7,982 nucleotides of DNA from Monoglobus sp964442605 (GTDB lineage Bacteria > Bacillota > Clostridia > Monoglobales > Monoglobaceae). The stretch spans positions 1 through 7,982 of the forward strand of contig CAYTZR010000061.1 in assembly GCA_964442605.1 (NCBI GenBank), written 5' to 3'. Every line of letters starts with the position of its first letter. Position 1 is the first letter of the stretch. Below the pieces are notes generated by a model that saw only the letters and a program-made list of their open reading frames with translations, had not been told where the DNA came from and did not search any database. This document shows positions 6,239-7,982 of this stretch, piece by piece. The position numbers and the translations under genes were made by a program.

Positions 6239-7234
6239 TCACATATTTTGAGCCTGAACGCACGTAATAGCGACAACTCCCGCAATATCCTCCGCGCTGC
6301 AGCCTCTTGACAAGTCGTTGACCGGCTTTGCCATGCCCTGCGTCATGGGACCGTATGCCTCAGCCTTTGCGAGACGCTGAACCAGCTTATAGCCGATATT
6401 TCCCGCGTCAAGGTTGGGGAATATCAAAACGTTAGCCTTGCCCGCTACATCGCTTTCGGGAGCCTTTAGAGCGGCTACGCTCGGCACTATCGCCGCGTCA
6501 AGCTGCAGCTCTCCGTCAAGCTTTAAGTCGGGAGCCAAGCCCTTTGCCGTCTCTGCGGCGGTTCTAACCAAGTCAACCTGCTCCGACTTCGCGCTTCCGT
6601 ATGTTGAGTAAGAAAGCATAGCGACTCTCGGCTCATCGCCGACAAGAGCCTTATATGACTTTGAGGACGAAACGGCGATTTCGGCGAGCTTTTCAGCATC
6701 GGGATATTCGTTAAGTCCGCAGTCCGAGAATACGAACGTGCCATTGTTTCCGTATTCGCAATCGGGAACCATCATCAGGAAGAACGCGGAGACTACCTTT
6801 GTGCCGGGAGCCGTCTTGATTGTCTGGAGCGATGAGCGCATAACGTCCGCTGTCGCGTGAACCGCACCCGCTACCATGCCGTCAGCTCTGCCCGTCTTTA
6901 CAAGCATACAGCCAAAATACAAAACGTCCTTAACGGTTTCAAAGGCCTGCTCGGGAAGCATTCCCTTTTTCTTTCTGAGCTCGTACAGACCATTCGCAAG
7001 CTCTTGTCTGAGCTCGCTCGTCTCGGGGTCGATGATTGTCGCGCCCGATATATCAACGTCGCTCGCATTTTCCTTTATTCTTGCCTCGTTGCCCAAGAGA
7101 ATTATTTTAGCGTATCCCTCTTTTAGGATTTGGGCGGCAGCGTCGATGGTTCTGCGCTCCTCACCCTCTGCCAAGACAATAGTTTTTATGTCCGCTTTGG
7201 CGGTAGCTTTGATTTTGTCCATAAATTCTGACAT
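6239..7234 (-). CDS. pta: Phosphate acetyltransferase (short form)
   Basis: This 331-residue phosphotransacetylase catalyses acetyl-CoA + phosphate = acetyl phosphate + CoA in the cytoplasm. It is the short form with only the catalytic domain and no N-terminal regulatory extension. Residues important in the Methanosarcina thermophila enzyme are at the same numbers: R87, R133, C159, S309, R310 and D316. Recognisable blocks are DGMVAGAVHATADVMR (118-133), RVAMLSYSTYGSAKS (203-217), DGELQLDAA (240-248) and the C-terminal NVLIFPNLDAGNIGYKLVQR (268-287). The start is supported by GAGG at 7242-7245, 7 nt before the ATG. It is the first gene of the pta-ackA operon, and its upstream region is unusually long and structured. 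Confidence 0.97.
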   Translation of the reverse strand: MSEFMDKIKATAKADIKTIVLAEGEERRTIDAAAQILKEGYAKIILLGNEARIKENASDVDISGATIIDPETSELRQELANGLYELRKKKGMLPEQAFETVKDVLYFGCMLVKTGRADGMVAGAVHATADVMRSSLQTIKTAPGTKVVSAFFLMMVPDCEYGNNGTFVFSDCGLNEYPDAEKLAEIAVSSSKSYKALVGDEPRVAMLSYSTYGSAKSEQVDLVRTAAETAKGLAPDLKLDGELQLDAAIVPSVAALKAPESDVAGKANVLIFPNLDAGNIGYKLVQRLAKAEAYGPMTQGMAKPVNDLSRGCSAEDIAGVVAITCVQAQNM

Positions 7235-7252
7235 ATTTTTACCTCGTTTCGT

Positions 7253-7282
7253 TATATATTAAATAATTATTTTTAAAGTAAA
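7253..7282 (-). promoter_or_regulatory. Weak candidate proximal promoter of pta
   Basis: On the minus strand TTTACT (7277-7282) and TATATA (7253-7258) stand 18 bp apart, about 20 bp before the pta ATG. Both hexamers are imperfect and the area is AT-rich, so this may be chance. If real, it would give a very short leader and uncouple pta from the upstream structured element. Confidence 0.25.
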
Positions 7283-7290
7283 TCTTTTGC

Positions 7291-7320
7291 GCCCCCTCGC
7301 TCGGGCGGGATGCCAAAACC
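7291..7320. repeat. GC-rich hairpin module upstream of pta
   Basis: GCCC (7291-7294) and GGGC (7303-7306) form a hairpin, followed by GGATGCCAAAA. It resembles the hairpin starts of the 111-bp units at 3448-3470 and 3557-3588 and the piece at 71-98. It appears to be a separate short module of the intergenic repeat family. Confidence 0.5.
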
Positions 7321-7339
7321 TTGCATAGCACCCCATTTC

Positions 7340-7568
7340 CTGCCTTTTTAGTCCTGACGGACATCTTTATACGAGCCAAACCCAAGAGCAGATATAAAAA
7401 GCTCGCGAGTGCCTTGTTCCTGCTGCCGATTAAAGAAGTACATAATCACTTAGGTGTGTGTTGTATAAAGCAGTTAACTTTATTTAGAAAAAGGAGAGCA
7501 CAAACCATGAACATGACGTATGCAGGGTCGGGCATGAATTTAGTGGTCCGTAAGGACTAAAAAAGCAG
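7340..7568 (-). ncRNA. Candidate structured RNA or long pta leader closed by a 23-nt stem
   Basis: The two ends are inverted copies: 7340-7362 matches the reverse complement of 7546-7568 at 21 of 23 positions. As minus-strand RNA, one difference becomes a G-U pair, giving 22 of 23 paired; as plus-strand RNA both differences are mismatches. Each arm also holds a local GTCC-N4-GGAC hairpin, so two competing folds are possible. A good promoter (7589-7617) would start RNA about 14 nt before the stem. Inner hairpins include AUAAAG/CUUUAU, CUCGCGAG and AGCAG/CUGCU. No terminator follows, so the RNA may run on into pta. I do not recognise the family. The main alternative is a 229-bp MITE with 23-bp terminal inverted repeats, though I see no target duplication. 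Confidence 0.45.
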
Positions 7569-7588
7569 ATAATCACCATACTCATAAT

Positions 7589-7617
7589 ATTATACACCTA
7601 TAATACCGGAATTTCAA
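7589..7617 (-). promoter_or_regulatory. Sigma-A promoter candidate upstream of the structured element and pta
   Basis: On the minus strand TTGAAA (7612-7617, one change from consensus) is 17 bp from a perfect TATAAT (7589-7594). The predicted start near 7582 lies just before the 23-nt closing stem and about 350 nt before the pta ATG. The -10 box is half of a palindrome, ATTATA-CACC-TATAAT, at 7589-7604. Confidence 0.6.
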
Positions 7618-7683
7618 GTAGAAAAACCTTATATTTTGTGATAATTAACAAAAAAATTAAGAAAAAGCATACGTAAGCTCTGC

Positions 7684-7756
7684 CTTCTTCAAAAAGCGCA
7701 CTCCGTTGGCGCTTTATAAAGAAGTCGCTCTTATCGAATGAATGAGGTCACAAACC
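7684..7756 (-). repeat. Diverged inverted relative of the 111-bp unit core, with its own hairpin
   Basis: Read on the minus strand, 7731-7756 matches 3486-3511 at 23 of 26 positions and keeps GTTTGTGACCTC and CGATAA. It is followed, as in the other copies, by a strong hairpin: CTTCTT/AAGAAG outside (7719-7724 with 7684-7689) and AAAGCGC/GCGCTTT inside. The closing GGTCAC of the tandem copies is missing. It lies about 4.1 kb from them. Confidence 0.65.
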
Positions 7757-7774
7757 ATAAGCACGGTGATGTAT

Positions 7775-7884
7775 GCCGCTTCTTAAGCGGCAAAGCAAGC
7801 TTCGGTAGCTATAAGCAAGCTCTGCTTGCGGATTCAAAGCTACCTTGAACAATAAGCAAGCTTGCTTGCGGATTCAAAGCTACC
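7775..7884 (-). repeat. Dispersed intergenic repeat, copy C and a partial copy
   Basis: Positions 7775-7791 form the hairpin GCCGCTT-CTT-AAGCGGC. Positions 7787-7841 are identical over all 55 bases to the reverse complement of 1-55. A shortened second copy lies at 7852-7884, lacking the 3-base hairpin loop. The perfect match to copy A over about 7.8 kb implies recent spread or gene conversion. Confidence 0.85.
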
Positions 7885-7890
7885 TTTCAA

Positions 7891-7982
7891 AATTGCAAAG
7901 CAATTTTGACCAAGAGCTTCCTTGATTAATTGCAAAGCAATTTTGACCAAGAGCTTCCTTGATTAATTGCAAAGCAATTTTG
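7891..7982 (+). repeat. 37-bp tandem array, cut by the window edge
   Basis: Two perfect 37-bp units (7901-7937, 7938-7974) and the start of a third (7975-7982) are present. Each unit boundary holds the hairpin AAAATTGC or AATTGC, loop AAA, GCAATTTT. The full array length cannot be seen. A single related unit occurs at 3223-3259. As 37 is not a multiple of three, it is unlikely to encode a repeated peptide. Confidence 0.85.

Larger units (their letters stand above)
7569..7982. other. Gene-free right end: promoter, AT-rich spacer and repeats
   Basis: I see no gene here. Positions 7569-7680 are AT-rich and hold the minus-strand promoter candidate. Positions 7684-7756 carry a hairpin and a diverged core of the 111-bp unit. 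From 7775 to the edge everything is dispersed-repeat modules and a 37-bp tandem array that continues beyond the window. Confidence 0.7.

Noticed and set aside
7321..7560. A 79-codon plus-strand frame before pta
   Set aside because: It needs a TTG start with no ribosome site and spans both inverted ends of the structured element. Only the last 17 codons have a plausible start.
7340..7568. A transposon encoding its own transposase
   Set aside because: Only 229 bp lie between the outer ends of the inverted repeats, and no transposase-like sequence is present. A non-autonomous element remains possible.
7891..7982. A CRISPR array
   Set aside because: Units are 37 bp, CRISPR-like in size, but are directly abutting with no unique spacers, and no cas genes are present.

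Overview
The window looks like a chromosomal segment of an anaerobic, probably gut-type Clostridia bacterium (Bacillota; an Oscillospirales- or Ruminococcaceae-like lineage is my best guess). The reasons are a sporulation-type SigH sigma factor, a Pta-AckA acetate/ATP module, a CsoR-controlled CopA whose C-terminus carries an extra CopZ-like domain, consensus Gram-positive ribosome binding sites, and many GC-rich intergenic repeats. All five recognised genes lie on the minus strand. No tRNA, rRNA, CRISPR array, transposase or phage gene is visible.

Layout, left to right. Positions 1-102 hold an intergenic repeat. Positions 103-3022 are a copper-efflux operon, csoR then copA. It has a perfect sigma-A promoter (TTGACA-17-TATAAT) and two 17-bp CsoR-type palindromes, one filling the promoter spacer and one just downstream of the start point. 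Positions 3023-4146 are a gene-free stretch of about 1.1 kb. It holds modular palindromic repeats, a tandem pair of 111-bp structured units, and then an AT-rich zone with three DnaA-box-like 9-mers. Positions 4147-4779 are sigH, with a 13-bp-stem terminator overlapping its stop codon. Positions 4963-7234 are the pta-ackA operon, with a candidate terminator after ackA. Positions 7235-7617 are the pta upstream region, which contains a 229-bp element closed by 23-nt inverted ends and preceded by a good promoter. I read it as a candidate structured RNA or long leader, with a MITE as the alternative. Positions 7618-7982 are gene-free and return to the repeat families seen at 1-102 and 3071-3303, ending in a 37-bp tandem array cut by the window edge.

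How the genes work together: CsoR represses its own operon until Cu(I) binds; CopA then exports Cu(I), and its C-terminal domain, or a separately started copy of it, may deliver the metal. Pta converts acetyl-CoA to acetyl phosphate and AckA converts that to acetate plus ATP, the usual energy-yielding end of fermentation. SigH stands alone between two intergenic regions and would direct early stationary-phase or sporulation transcription.

The most interesting parts are non-coding: the candidate RNA before pta, the DnaA-box cluster, the 111-bp structured units with a diverged inverted relative about 4 kb away, the inverted 69-bp repeats bracketing csoR-copA, and the internal ribosome binding site inside copA.
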